The notes under the pieces: generated by a model
The model's database searches: none
Seen by the model: only the letters and a program-made list of their open reading frames with translations
Told to the model about the DNA's origin: nothing
Assembly (NCBI RefSeq): GCF_001428305.1
Contig: NZ_LMRZ01000001.1
Coordinates: 372,289 to 436,288, forward strand
Direction: 5' to 3'
Source: Janibacter sp. Soil728
GTDB taxonomy: Bacteria; Actinomycetota; Actinomycetes; Actinomycetales; Dermatophilaceae
DNA: 64,000 nt
Translations under genes and position numbers: made by a program
Part shown: piece by piece, positions 33,053 through 40,557 of the stretch
Layout: the number at the start of each line of letters is the position of its first letter
How positions within the stretch are numbered: position 1 is the stretch's first letter

Positions 33053-34171
33053 ATGACGACCCGTGACCGCCTCGCCTGGTACTCCCTCGAGGGCGAGGCC
33101 ACCGACTTCGCGGTGGCCCACGGTCTGAGCACCGCCGACTGGTACCGCACCGACATCCCGCGCAAGCGGATGAAGGAGCTGATGCGCCGCTCCGACGCCC
33201 CCGCCATCCGCGACACGATCATCTGGCTCGGCCTGATCCTGCTCAGCGGCGCCGCGATCATCGGGCTGTGGGGATCGTGGTGGGTGGCCCCCTTCGCCCT
33301 CGTCTACGGGGTGCTCTACGGATCCGCCGGCGACTCGCGGTGGCACGAGGCGGGGCACGGCACGGCCTTCCGCACCCGGTGGATGGACCAGGCGGTCCAC
33401 CAGCTCGCGTGCTTCTTCATGATGCGCAACCCGGTCACCTGGCGGTACTCGCACGCCCGGCACCACAGCGACACGCTCGTCGTCGGCCGTGACCCGGAGA
33501 TCGTCGCGATGCGCCCCGCGCGCCTGGGTCGGATCCTGCTCAACCTCGTCGGGCTCGTCGACGTCCCCCAGGCGATCCTGACGATGCTGCGGCTGTCGGT
33601 CGGCCGGCTCTCCCGCGACGAGCGTGACTACGTCCCCGAGCAGGAGCACGCGGCAGCGTTCCGCGTGGCGCGGATCTGGCTGGTCGTCCACGCCGTCGTC
33701 ATCGCGCTCGCCCTCGTCACGACCTCGTGGCTACCCCTCGTGCTCGTCGGCGGACCGCGCGTCTACGGCTGCTTCATGCACGTCGTCTACGGCCTGACCC
33801 AGCACTCCGGGATGGGGGAGAACGTCATCGACCACCGGCTCAACACCCGCACCGTGATCCTGGGTCCGATCAACCGATTCCTCTACTGGAACATGAACTT
33901 CCACATCGAGCACCACATGTACCCGATGGTCCCCTACCACCGGCTGCCCGAGCTGCACGAGCAGATGCGCCACGACACCCCTGAGCCCTACCCGGGTCTG
34001 ATCGCCGCCTACCGCGAGATCATCCCCGCGGTCCTGCGGCAGCTGCGCGACCCCTCGTACTTCGTGCGCAGGGAGCTGCCCGCCACCGCTGCTCCCTTCC
34101 ACGGCCCCGTCGACGGACTCCTGCCGCCGACCACTGCGACGACGACCACGACCGCCGCGACTGCGGCCTGA
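33053..34171 (+). CDS. MocD-like desaturase-fold oxygenase
   Basis: 372 residues. Membrane di-iron enzyme of the fatty acid desaturase/alkane hydroxylase superfamily: helices at about 60-90 and 200-235 and the histidine boxes HEAGHG (about 100), HARHHSDT (about 138) and HIEHHMYP (about 285). Directly followed by a Rieske ferredoxin and a ferredoxin reductase, the arrangement of mocD-mocE-mocF in Sinorhizobium rhizopine catabolism (established knowledge). Likely hydroxylates or O-demethylates a polar ring compound rather than a lipid. GGAGCCGAG precedes the ATG. The C-terminus is Thr-rich. Confidence 0.75.
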   Translation: MTTRDRLAWYSLEGEATDFAVAHGLSTADWYRTDIPRKRMKELMRRSDAPAIRDTIIWLGLILLSGAAIIGLWGSWWVAPFALVYGVLYGSAGDSRWHEAGHGTAFRTRWMDQAVHQLACFFMMRNPVTWRYSHARHHSDTLVVGRDPEIVAMRPARLGRILLNLVGLVDVPQAILTMLRLSVGRLSRDERDYVPEQEHAAAFRVARIWLVVHAVVIALALVTTSWLPLVLVGGPRVYGCFMHVVYGLTQHSGMGENVIDHRLNTRTVILGPINRFLYWNMNFHIEHHMYPMVPYHRLPELHEQMRHDTPEPYPGLIAAYREIIPAVLRQLRDPSYFVRRELPATAAPFHGPVDGLLPPTTATTTTTAATAA

Positions 34172-34182
34172 GAGGGGTGCCC

Positions 34183-34494
34183 ATGAGCTGGACCAGGGTC
34201 TGCGAGGTCGACGACGTCGAGGAGGAGGACGTCATCGGTGTCAGCATCGACGGACGCGACATCGCCGTCTACCGCGCCGAGGACGGCAGCTTCTACGCCA
34301 GCGAGGGGCACTGCACGCACGAGCGGATGCTGCTGTGCGAAGGTCTCGTCATGGACGGCATCATCGAGTGTCCGAAGCACAACGGACGGTTCCGCATCAC
34401 CGACGGCAAGGCCATGGGCGCGCCCGTGACCGTGGACCTGCGCACCCACCCGGTCAAGGTCGAGGACGGGGAGGTCCATGTCGACCTCGGCTGA
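34183..34494 (+). CDS. MocE-like Rieske [2Fe-2S] ferredoxin
   Basis: 103 residues. Rieske cluster ligands are visible as CTHERMLLC (Cys-x-His) and CPKH (Cys-x2-His), 16 residues apart. Soluble, single domain, as expected for an electron carrier to an oxygenase. ATG 34183 follows GAGAGGGG; an in-frame GTG lies two codons earlier. Its end overlaps the start of the reductase gene by 17 bp, so the two are translated together. Sits between the desaturase-like oxygenase and the FAD reductase. Confidence 0.88.
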   Translation: MSWTRVCEVDDVEEEDVIGVSIDGRDIAVYRAEDGSFYASEGHCTHERMLLCEGLVMDGIIECPKHNGRFRITDGKAMGAPVTVDLRTHPVKVEDGEVHVDLG

Positions 34495-35740
34495 CCTCTC
34501 CTCAGACGTGCGGCGGATCGTCGTCGTCGGCGCCGGTGAGTGCGGCACGCACGCAGCGATGGCGCTGCGGGACAAGGGATTTGACGGCGAGATCACCCTC
34601 ATCGGCCGGGAGTCCGTGCACGCCTACGAGCGACCACCCCTGTCGAAGGGAGCACTGGCCGTCGACGAGATGGCTCTCGTCCACCCGTGGACGCCGGAGC
34701 AGCTCGCGCAGGCGCACATCGACCTGCGGCTGGGTGTGGAGGTGATGGGCATCGACCTAGAGGCCGGCACCGTCACCACGACCGCTGACGCCGGCGGCGA
34801 AGAGGAGATCCCCTGGGACCGCCTGCTGCTCGCCCTCGGCTCCGACCCACGTCGCCTCCAGCTCGACGAGGTCACCTACCTGCGCACCCACGAGGACGCG
34901 GAGGCGCTGCGCGCGCTGCTGCACCCCGATGGGCATCTCCTCGTCGTCGGGGCCGGGTTCATCGGGCTCGAGATCGCCGCCGGGGCGCGTGAGCGCGGCA
35001 TGGACGTCACGGTCGTCGAGGCCGGGTCGCGGGCGCTGGGGCGGATCGTGCCCGAGGAGGTGGCGGCCCAGGTCGTCGCCCTGCACGAGGCGCACGGGGT
35101 CCCCCTTCGTGTGGCGACGACGGTGACCGGGCTGCGACGCGAGGGCGACCGGGTCCGGGCGGTGCTCTCCGACGGTGACGAGCTGCTCGTCGACGCGGTC
35201 GTCGCCGGGATCGGCGCCACCCCCACGACCGCGCTCGCCGAGGCGGCCGGCCTGCTCGTCGATGACGGGATCGTCGTCGACGAGGCGCTGCGCACCTCCG
35301 ATCCGAGGGTCTTCGCCGCTGGGGACTGCGCGTCCTTCCCCGACGCCCGCTCCGGCGGCCGGGTGCGGCTGGAGTCCTGGCGCAATGCCCACGACCAGGC
35401 CGAGACCGCCGCCGCGTCGATGCTCGGTCAGACCGAGGCGCACGTGGCCGTCCCGTGGTTCTGGTCCGACCAGTACGACCAGATGCTCTCTGTCGCAGGG
35501 CTGCCCGGCACGGGCGAGCGGGCAGTGCTGCGACATCGTGATGACGGGGTGCTGCTGCACCTCGGCCTCGACGCGCAGGACCGGCTCGTGCATGCGGCTG
35601 CCGTCGGCCCGGGGGCGGGCGTGGCCAAGGACATCCGGGTGGCGGAGAAGCTCATCGCCGCCGCGGTGCCGCTCGACCCGGCGCAGCTCGAGGACCCGGG
35701 AGTCCCCCTTCGCTCGATCCTCAAGGCGGCCACCGCGTGA
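34478..35740 (+). CDS. MocF-like FAD-dependent ferredoxin reductase
   Basis: 420 residues. FAD site VVVGAGECGTHAAMAL near the N-terminus, NAD(H) site LVVGAGFIGLEIAAGA (about 154-169), second FAD motif VFAAGDCASFPD, and a C-terminal reductase domain with WFWSDQYDQMLSVAGLP, typical of oxygenase-coupled ferredoxin reductases. Should pass electrons from NAD(P)H to the Rieske protein. ATG lies inside the ferredoxin gene; its TGA overlaps the GTG of the LacI gene. Confidence 0.9.
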   Translation: MSTSADLSSDVRRIVVVGAGECGTHAAMALRDKGFDGEITLIGRESVHAYERPPLSKGALAVDEMALVHPWTPEQLAQAHIDLRLGVEVMGIDLEAGTVTTTADAGGEEEIPWDRLLLALGSDPRRLQLDEVTYLRTHEDAEALRALLHPDGHLLVVGAGFIGLEIAAGARERGMDVTVVEAGSRALGRIVPEEVAAQVVALHEAHGVPLRVATTVTGLRREGDRVRAVLSDGDELLVDAVVAGIGATPTTALAEAAGLLVDDGIVVDEALRTSDPRVFAAGDCASFPDARSGGRVRLESWRNAHDQAETAAASMLGQTEAHVAVPWFWSDQYDQMLSVAGLPGTGERAVLRHRDDGVLLHLGLDAQDRLVHAAAVGPGAGVAKDIRVAEKLIAAAVPLDPAQLEDPGVPLRSILKAATA

Positions 35741-36753
35741 GTCCGCGCGGGAGCGACCACCCGGTCACCCTGCGCACCGTCGCCGAGCGCGCTGGGGTCT
35801 CCAAGTCGTCGGTCTCCCGTGTGCTGCAAGGCTCCTCGCGCGTCAGCCCCGAGGCTCGGGCTGCGGTCGAGGCGGCGATCGTCGAGCTCGGGTACCGGCC
35901 CAATGCCGCCGCGCAGAGCCTCGGAGCCCGACGCACCAAGACCATCGGGGTGCTCGTCAACGACCTGCGACAGCCGTGGTTCGTCGACTTCCTCGCCGGT
36001 CTGGGTGAGCGTCTGGCCGAGCACGACCTGCATGCCTTCGTCGCCGACGGACGTCTGGACCGCGGGCTCGACGACCGGCTGCTCCACGCCTTCGTCGACA
36101 TGCGCGTCGACGGCCTGGTGCTCGCCGGGACGATGCCGGTGACGGACACGATCCGCGAGGCGGCCCAGCGTCTGCCCGCCGTCATCGCCGGTATGCGCGA
36201 CCTCACGCTGCCGACCGTCGACGTCGTCGCCGAGGACGATGCCGAGGGGGCCCGCCTGGCGGTCGAGCACCTCGTCGGCCTGGGCCACGAGCGGATCGCC
36301 CACATCGCCGGGCCGGACGCCGAGGTCTTCCGCCAGCGGCGCGCGGGCTACGAGGCGGCGATGCGGGCGGCGGGCCTGGGCGAGCACATCCGCGTGGTCG
36401 AGGCCGACATCACCGAGGACGACGGGTTTGCCTGCGGCGCAGCGCTCTTCGCCGCCGACCCGCCCACGGCGGTCTTCACCGTCAACGACCTGGTCTGCAC
36501 GGGGGCGATGGCCGCTGCGAGGGACGCCAGCCTCTCGGTGCCGGAGGACGTCTCCTTCGTCGGCTTCGACGACAGCAGCATCGCGCGCATGCGGTGGGTC
36601 GGGCTGACGAGCGTCGACATCCAGCCGCGGGCCGTCGGTGAGCTCACCGCGGACCTCCTCGTCGATCGCATCGCCGAGCCGGACCGGCCGGCCCGCGAGC
36701 ACCTCGTCGCGCCTGCGCTGCGGGTGCGCACCTCGACGGCAGCTCGCCCGTAG
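35737..36753 (+). CDS. LacI-family regulator
   Basis: 338 residues. Helix-turn-helix TLRTVAERAGVSKSSVSRVL (about 8-27), hinge helix region SLGARRTKTIGVLVN, then a sugar-binding Peripla_BP_3 core ending DLTADLLVDRIAEPDRPAR-type sequence. GTG overlaps the reductase stop by four bases, so it is the last gene of the moc-like operon and probably its repressor or activator, responding to the substrate or an intermediate. The LacI class, in contrast to the GntR at 16 kb, suggests separate induction of the oxygenase block. Followed by REP-like copy C. Confidence 0.88.
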   Translation: MSPRGSDHPVTLRTVAERAGVSKSSVSRVLQGSSRVSPEARAAVEAAIVELGYRPNAAAQSLGARRTKTIGVLVNDLRQPWFVDFLAGLGERLAEHDLHAFVADGRLDRGLDDRLLHAFVDMRVDGLVLAGTMPVTDTIREAAQRLPAVIAGMRDLTLPTVDVVAEDDAEGARLAVEHLVGLGHERIAHIAGPDAEVFRQRRAGYEAAMRAAGLGEHIRVVEADITEDDGFACGAALFAADPPTAVFTVNDLVCTGAMAAARDASLSVPEDVSFVGFDDSSIARMRWVGLTSVDIQPRAVGELTADLLVDRIAEPDRPAREHLVAPALRVRTSTAARP

Positions 36754-36762
36754 AGCCCTCGG

Positions 36763-36807
36763 GTGGAGGTGGACTCGCCGACGATTCACCCGCGCGTTTA
36801 CCTCCAA
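36763..36807 (-). repeat. 45-bp REP-like repeat, copy C (inverted)
   Basis: The reverse complement begins TTGGAGGTAAACGCGCGGGT and ends AGTCCACCTCCAC, nearly identical to copy A. It lies between the convergent LacI and dehydrogenase genes and directly abuts the latter's stop codon (36808-36810). Confidence 0.8.
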
Positions 36808-37839
36808 TCAGCGGGAGGCGGAGGCGGAAGCGCGCACCTCCTCGATCGTCACCGGGCGGTGCTCCGCGGCAGAGAGAGTCGCCGCCTCGGCGGTCCACGT
36901 CGTGCCCATCGCGTCGGCGACGGTGCACGGGTTGTCGACCTCGCCCGCCGCGACCTGCGTGAAGACGCCCATCTCGGTGCGGAAGGCCTCGGTCAGGCGG
37001 TCCATGAAGAACTCGTGGGCGGGCCCGCTCGGCCAGGTGATCCCCGGCTGTGTGGAGCGAAGGGGGAGCCCCTCGTCCAGTCCTGCGGCCACCGCGTCCT
37101 TGACCCCGTGCACCTCGAGCCGCACGTCGTAGCCGCGGCCGTTGGTGCGGGTGTTGGACACGACGCCGATCGTGCCGTCGGAGAGGGTGAGCAGCGCCGA
37201 GACCGTGGAGTGGTCGCCGTGCGCCGCGTACATCTCGTGCGGGGCGTCCGGGTCGACCGCTCCCGTGGCGTAGACCTCGACGACCTCCTGGCCGGTCACC
37301 CAGCGCACCGCGTCGAAGTCGTGCACCGAGCAGTCGCGGAAGACGCCGCCGCTCACCGCGAGGTAGGCGGCCGGCGGGGGAGCCGGGTCCAGCGTGGTCG
37401 AGCGCACCGTCGTGATCCGACCGAGCGTGCCCGACCGCACCGCGTCGCGTGCGGCGACGAAGGCCGGGTCGAAGCGCCGCGGGTAGCCGATCTGCACGGG
37501 CACGTCGCTCTCGGCGACCGCTGCCTCGACGGCCAGGGCGTCGGCGAGGGTCCCGGCGATGGGCTTCTCGCACAGGGTGGGGATCCCCTGCGCCACGGCT
37601 GCCCGGATGAGGTCGGCGTGTGTGTCGGTGGCCGCCGCGATGACGACGCCGTCGAGGCCGTCGGCCAGCAGGACGGCAGGGTCGGCGACGGCCCGGGCCT
37701 TGGCGATCCGGCCGGTCACCGCGTCGACGGCGGCCGCGACGGGGTCGGTGACGACGAGCTCCTCGACGTGCTCGAGGCCCGCGAGGGTGGTGGCGTGGAA
37801 GGCGCCGATGCGCCCGAGTCCGATGAGTCCGATGCGCAT
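36808..37839 (-). CDS. Third Gfo/Idh/MocA-family dehydrogenase
   Basis: 343 residues. GLIGLGRIGAFHATTLAGL at the N-terminus, EKPIAGTLAD with the catalytic Lys, and GGVFRDCSVHDFDAVRW with the catalytic His. It is closer in motif detail to the IolG at 17 kb (same FRDC-VHDFDA segment) than to the one at 26.9 kb. Last gene of a three-gene minus-strand operon after an SDR and a PhyH dioxygenase, with a 1-bp gap from the SDR. Presumed to oxidise an inositol derivative or the product of the oxygenases. Confidence 0.85.
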   Translation of the reverse strand: MRIGLIGLGRIGAFHATTLAGLEHVEELVVTDPVAAAVDAVTGRIAKARAVADPAVLLADGLDGVVIAAATDTHADLIRAAVAQGIPTLCEKPIAGTLADALAVEAAVAESDVPVQIGYPRRFDPAFVAARDAVRSGTLGRITTVRSTTLDPAPPPAAYLAVSGGVFRDCSVHDFDAVRWVTGQEVVEVYATGAVDPDAPHEMYAAHGDHSTVSALLTLSDGTIGVVSNTRTNGRGYDVRLEVHGVKDAVAAGLDEGLPLRSTQPGITWPSGPAHEFFMDRLTEAFRTEMGVFTQVAAGEVDNPCTVADAMGTTWTAEAATLSAAEHRPVTIEEVRASASASR

Positions 37840-37840
37840 C

Positions 37841-38611
37841 TCAGTCCTGTCCTCCGATGACCTGCTGGTCCCAGTCGATGACGGAGCCGGTGACGACCCC
37901 CGAGCGGTCGGACAGGAGGAAGACGACCGCGTCCGCGATCTCGTCCACCTGTCCGAGCTTGCCCATGGGCAGGCGCGCGCCCGCCTGCTCCACCCAGTCG
38001 TCCCCGGCGTCGTGCCAGCGTCGCTGGGTCGTGTCCTCGCCCGACGTGTGTGTCCACCCGATGTTGAGCGCGTTGACCCGGATGCGGTCGAAGCGGTGCG
38101 CGTGGGCGACATTCTTGGTCAGCCCGGCCAGGCCCGCCTTGGCCGCGACATAGGGCGCCAGGTAGGGCTGCCCGCCCCGAGCGCTGATGCTCGAGATGTT
38201 GACGATCGTGCCGGGCTCGCCGCGCGAGGTCATGTCCGAGATCGCCGCCTGCATGGTGAAGAAGGGACCGCGCAGGTTGGTCGCGATCTGCCGGTCGAAG
38301 AGCTCGGGCGTGGTGTCGAGGATCGACCCGCGGTCGGTCAGGCCGGCGCAGTTGACGAGGCAGTCGACCCGGCCGTGCCGCTCGATCGCCTGCGCCACAA
38401 CCCCCTTCGCCTGCTCCGGGTCGGAGACATCACCGATGACGGCACTGACGGCCTCGCCCAGCTCGTCGACGAGGACCTCGCCGGGCTCGAGGCGGCGGCC
38501 GGTGACGACGACGGAGGCACCCTCGCGGACGGCTGCGCGGGCGATGCCCGCACCCAGCCCGGAGGTGCCGCCGACGATGACGACGACCTTGTCGGTGAGC
38601 AGATCGTGCAT
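37841..38611 (-). CDS. SDR-family oxidoreductase
   Basis: 256 residues. NAD(P)-binding GGTSGLGAGIARAAVREG, NAG-type motif NCAGLTDRG, catalytic Ser in NISSISARGG and YVAAKAG (Tyr-x3-Lys). A classical short-chain dehydrogenase acting on a secondary alcohol or ketone. Its start overlaps the PhyH stop (TGATG), and the Gfo/Idh gene follows after 1 bp, so the three are one transcription unit. Candidate substrate: a hydroxyl of an inositol-type ring. The exact reaction cannot be told. Confidence 0.88.
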   Translation of the reverse strand: MHDLLTDKVVVIVGGTSGLGAGIARAAVREGASVVVTGRRLEPGEVLVDELGEAVSAVIGDVSDPEQAKGVVAQAIERHGRVDCLVNCAGLTDRGSILDTTPELFDRQIATNLRGPFFTMQAAISDMTSRGEPGTIVNISSISARGGQPYLAPYVAAKAGLAGLTKNVAHAHRFDRIRVNALNIGWTHTSGEDTTQRRWHDAGDDWVEQAGARLPMGKLGQVDEIADAVVFLLSDRSGVVTGSVIDWDQQVIGGQD

Positions 38612-39780
38612 CAGATCTCCTGGGTGGCGCGGCGGGTGGAGTGGGCGGTCAGGCGGGCGGCGAGGACATCGGGAGAGGTGCCCTCGGCGAGGGCCTCGCG
38701 CACGACGTCCGCCTGCGAAGGGGGTGACATCCCGTCGACGGGCTGGTCCAGATCGAGGTTGGTCGGGAAGGCGTAACCCTCTGCGCTGGCGGCCACCGCG
38801 TGCCGCACGTCGTGCCCGGCGGCCGTGCGGGACAGCAATGTCGGGTAGATCGCGGTGACCACCTGCTCACGGTCGACCGACTCCATCGCCCGACCGAAGG
38901 CGGAGCTGATCTGCAGCAGGTTGGCCATCCGGCGCACATCGCTCGTCGTGTTGGACCCGGCCGCGTGGAAGAGAGCGGGGTTGAAGAAGACGGCATCCCC
39001 CTTCGCCAGCGGCAGCTGCACGTGGTGCTCGGCGAAGTAGTCCTGGAACTGCGGGAGCCAGTAGGCGAGGTAGCCGTGGGAGTACTTCTGCGAGTGGGGC
39101 AGGTAGAGGGTCGGCCCGGTCTCGATCGGCATGTCGCAGTGGGCGATCGCACCCTGCAGGGTGAGCACGGGCGAGAGCGCGTGCACGTGCCGCGGGTAGC
39201 GCTCGGTGACCTCGGGCGAGGTGAAGCCGAGGTGGTAGTCGCGGTGCACGGTCTGCCCGACGCCGCCGGGGTTGACGACGTTGACCTGACTGGTCACCTG
39301 GTACCCGGGGCCCAGCCAGGACCGTGCGGCCAGGGCGACCAGGTCATCCGCGTAGTAGTCGACGAAGTCCTCCGGGTGCGCGACCGCCAGCTTTTCGAGC
39401 GCGTTCCAGATGCGGTCGTTGACGCCACCGGCCGCGAAGTGGTCGCCGACCTCGCCCCCCGTGGCCCGCTCGGCCGTGATGATCTCCTCGAAGGCCGCGG
39501 ACACCCGGTCGAGGACGGGGTGGGGGAGGGCGCCGGCCAGGACGAAGATGCCCGGCCCGTCGGCGAGGACCGCAGCGAGCTCGGACTCGACCGCGGCGCA
39601 CCCCTCGTCGGTCGCGGTCGCCTCACGCAGGGTGGCCGCGTCGTAGATCGGCACCTGCTGATCGACGCGGTCGGTGAAGGCGAGCACCGGGTCGTGCTGG
39701 GCAGCGAGGAGATCGCGCAGGTCCTCCACGTGGCAGTCGGCCTGCCGCAGCCGGGCGAAGGGAGTGGACATCGGTGTCAT
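38611..39780 (-). CDS. Phytanoyl-CoA dioxygenase (PhyH) family oxygenase
   Basis: 389 residues. Fe(II)/2-oxoglutarate-type double-stranded helix with the iron ligands HRD in GQTVHRDYHLGF and the distal His in NPALFHAAGSN, plus an Arg in SDVRRMANLLQ for 2-oxoglutarate. Such enzymes hydroxylate or oxidatively demethylate small molecules. ATG 39780 is chosen; ATG 39771 is also possible. First gene of the minus-strand operon with an SDR and a Gfo/Idh, opposite the moc-like operon. It could be a second route to activate methylated or otherwise capped inositols. Confidence 0.8.
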   Translation of the reverse strand: MTPMSTPFARLRQADCHVEDLRDLLAAQHDPVLAFTDRVDQQVPIYDAATLREATATDEGCAAVESELAAVLADGPGIFVLAGALPHPVLDRVSAAFEEIITAERATGGEVGDHFAAGGVNDRIWNALEKLAVAHPEDFVDYYADDLVALAARSWLGPGYQVTSQVNVVNPGGVGQTVHRDYHLGFTSPEVTERYPRHVHALSPVLTLQGAIAHCDMPIETGPTLYLPHSQKYSHGYLAYWLPQFQDYFAEHHVQLPLAKGDAVFFNPALFHAAGSNTTSDVRRMANLLQISSAFGRAMESVDREQVVTAIYPTLLSRTAAGHDVRHAVAASAEGYAFPTNLDLDQPVDGMSPPSQADVVREALAEGTSPDVLAARLTAHSTRRATQEI

Positions 39781-39883
39781 GCCCCCAGCATTCCCTGTCC
39801 GGCTGGACGTCGTCGAGGTCCCAGGACCGCACCCTCCTCGATGATGGGTAGACTTGTTCTTACCAGGGTAGAAAGGGGTCGTC

Positions 39884-40147
39884 GTGGGTCTGAACATCAA
39901 GAACCAGCACGTGCACGATCTCGCCCGTGAGCTGGCCCGTCGCACCGGAGCCACCCAGACGGGCGCCATCGAGGACGCACTCCAACGCCGGCTGGACGCG
40001 CTGCGGTCGAACGACGCAGAGGCGGCGCGTCGGCGGCGGCTGCATCGGCTCATGGACGAGATCGAGGCCGAGACGACGGATGAGGAGCGAGCCCTGACGA
40101 GTCGGGCCATGGACGAGCTGTACGACGATCGCGGTCTGCCCACATGA
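39884..40147 (+). CDS. VapB-type antitoxin
   Basis: 87 residues. Begins MGLNIKNQHVHDLARELARR and continues TQTGAIEDALQRRLDAL, as in Rv0623-like VapB antitoxins: an N-terminal DNA-binding part and a C-terminal toxin-wrapping tail. GTG start with GAAAGGGG in front. Overlaps the toxin gene by ATGA. It should repress its own promoter together with VapC. Confidence 0.85.
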   Translation: MGLNIKNQHVHDLARELARRTGATQTGAIEDALQRRLDALRSNDAEAARRRRLHRLMDEIEAETTDEERALTSRAMDELYDDRGLPT

Positions 40148-40536
40148 TCGTCGACACCTCCGTGATCGTCTGCATCCACGAGGGGGAGCCCGAGGCCCGC
40201 CAGTACTTGGACGTGCTGCTCGACACGGACACCCCGCGGATCTCGGCCGGGACGCTCCTCGAGACGTCAGTCGTCCTGGACTCCCGACAGCCGTTGCGCA
40301 GCTCGCGCCGTCTGGACCGGCTCGTGAGAGACCTGCAGCTTCAGGTGGTCCCTGTGGACGAGGCGCAGGTCGAGATCGCTCGGGTCGCCTACCGGGACTA
40401 CGGCAAGGGGTCAGGTCACGCCGCGGGGCTCAACTTCGGGGACTGCTTCGCGTACGCGCTCGCCACGACGACGGGCGAGTCGCTGTTGTACAAGGGCGAG
40501 GACTTCGGCCACACGGACGTCACGCCCGTGCTCTGA
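40144..40536 (+). CDS. VapC-type PIN-domain ribonuclease toxin
   Basis: 130 residues. PIN fold with the acidic active-site residues seen in MIVDTSVIV (Asp4), TLLETSVVLD (Glu about 40), LNFGDCFAYALA (Asp about 98) and the C-terminal KGEDFGHTD. Cleaves RNA when freed from VapB. Full length for the family, with all catalytic acids kept, so probably functional. Lies between the inositol-related block and the copper oxidase gene. Confidence 0.9.
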   Translation: MIVDTSVIVCIHEGEPEARQYLDVLLDTDTPRISAGTLLETSVVLDSRQPLRSSRRLDRLVRDLQLQVVPVDEAQVEIARVAYRDYGKGSGHAAGLNFGDCFAYALATTTGESLLYKGEDFGHTDVTPVL

Positions 40537-40557
40537 TCGACGGCGCGGGCTGCGAGA

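Noticed and set aside
39841-39883. Possible operator before vapB (TAGACTTGTTCTTACCAGGGTAGAAA)-like AT-rich stretch
   Set aside because: VapBC systems are normally autoregulated, but no clear inverted repeat could be defined in this stretch.
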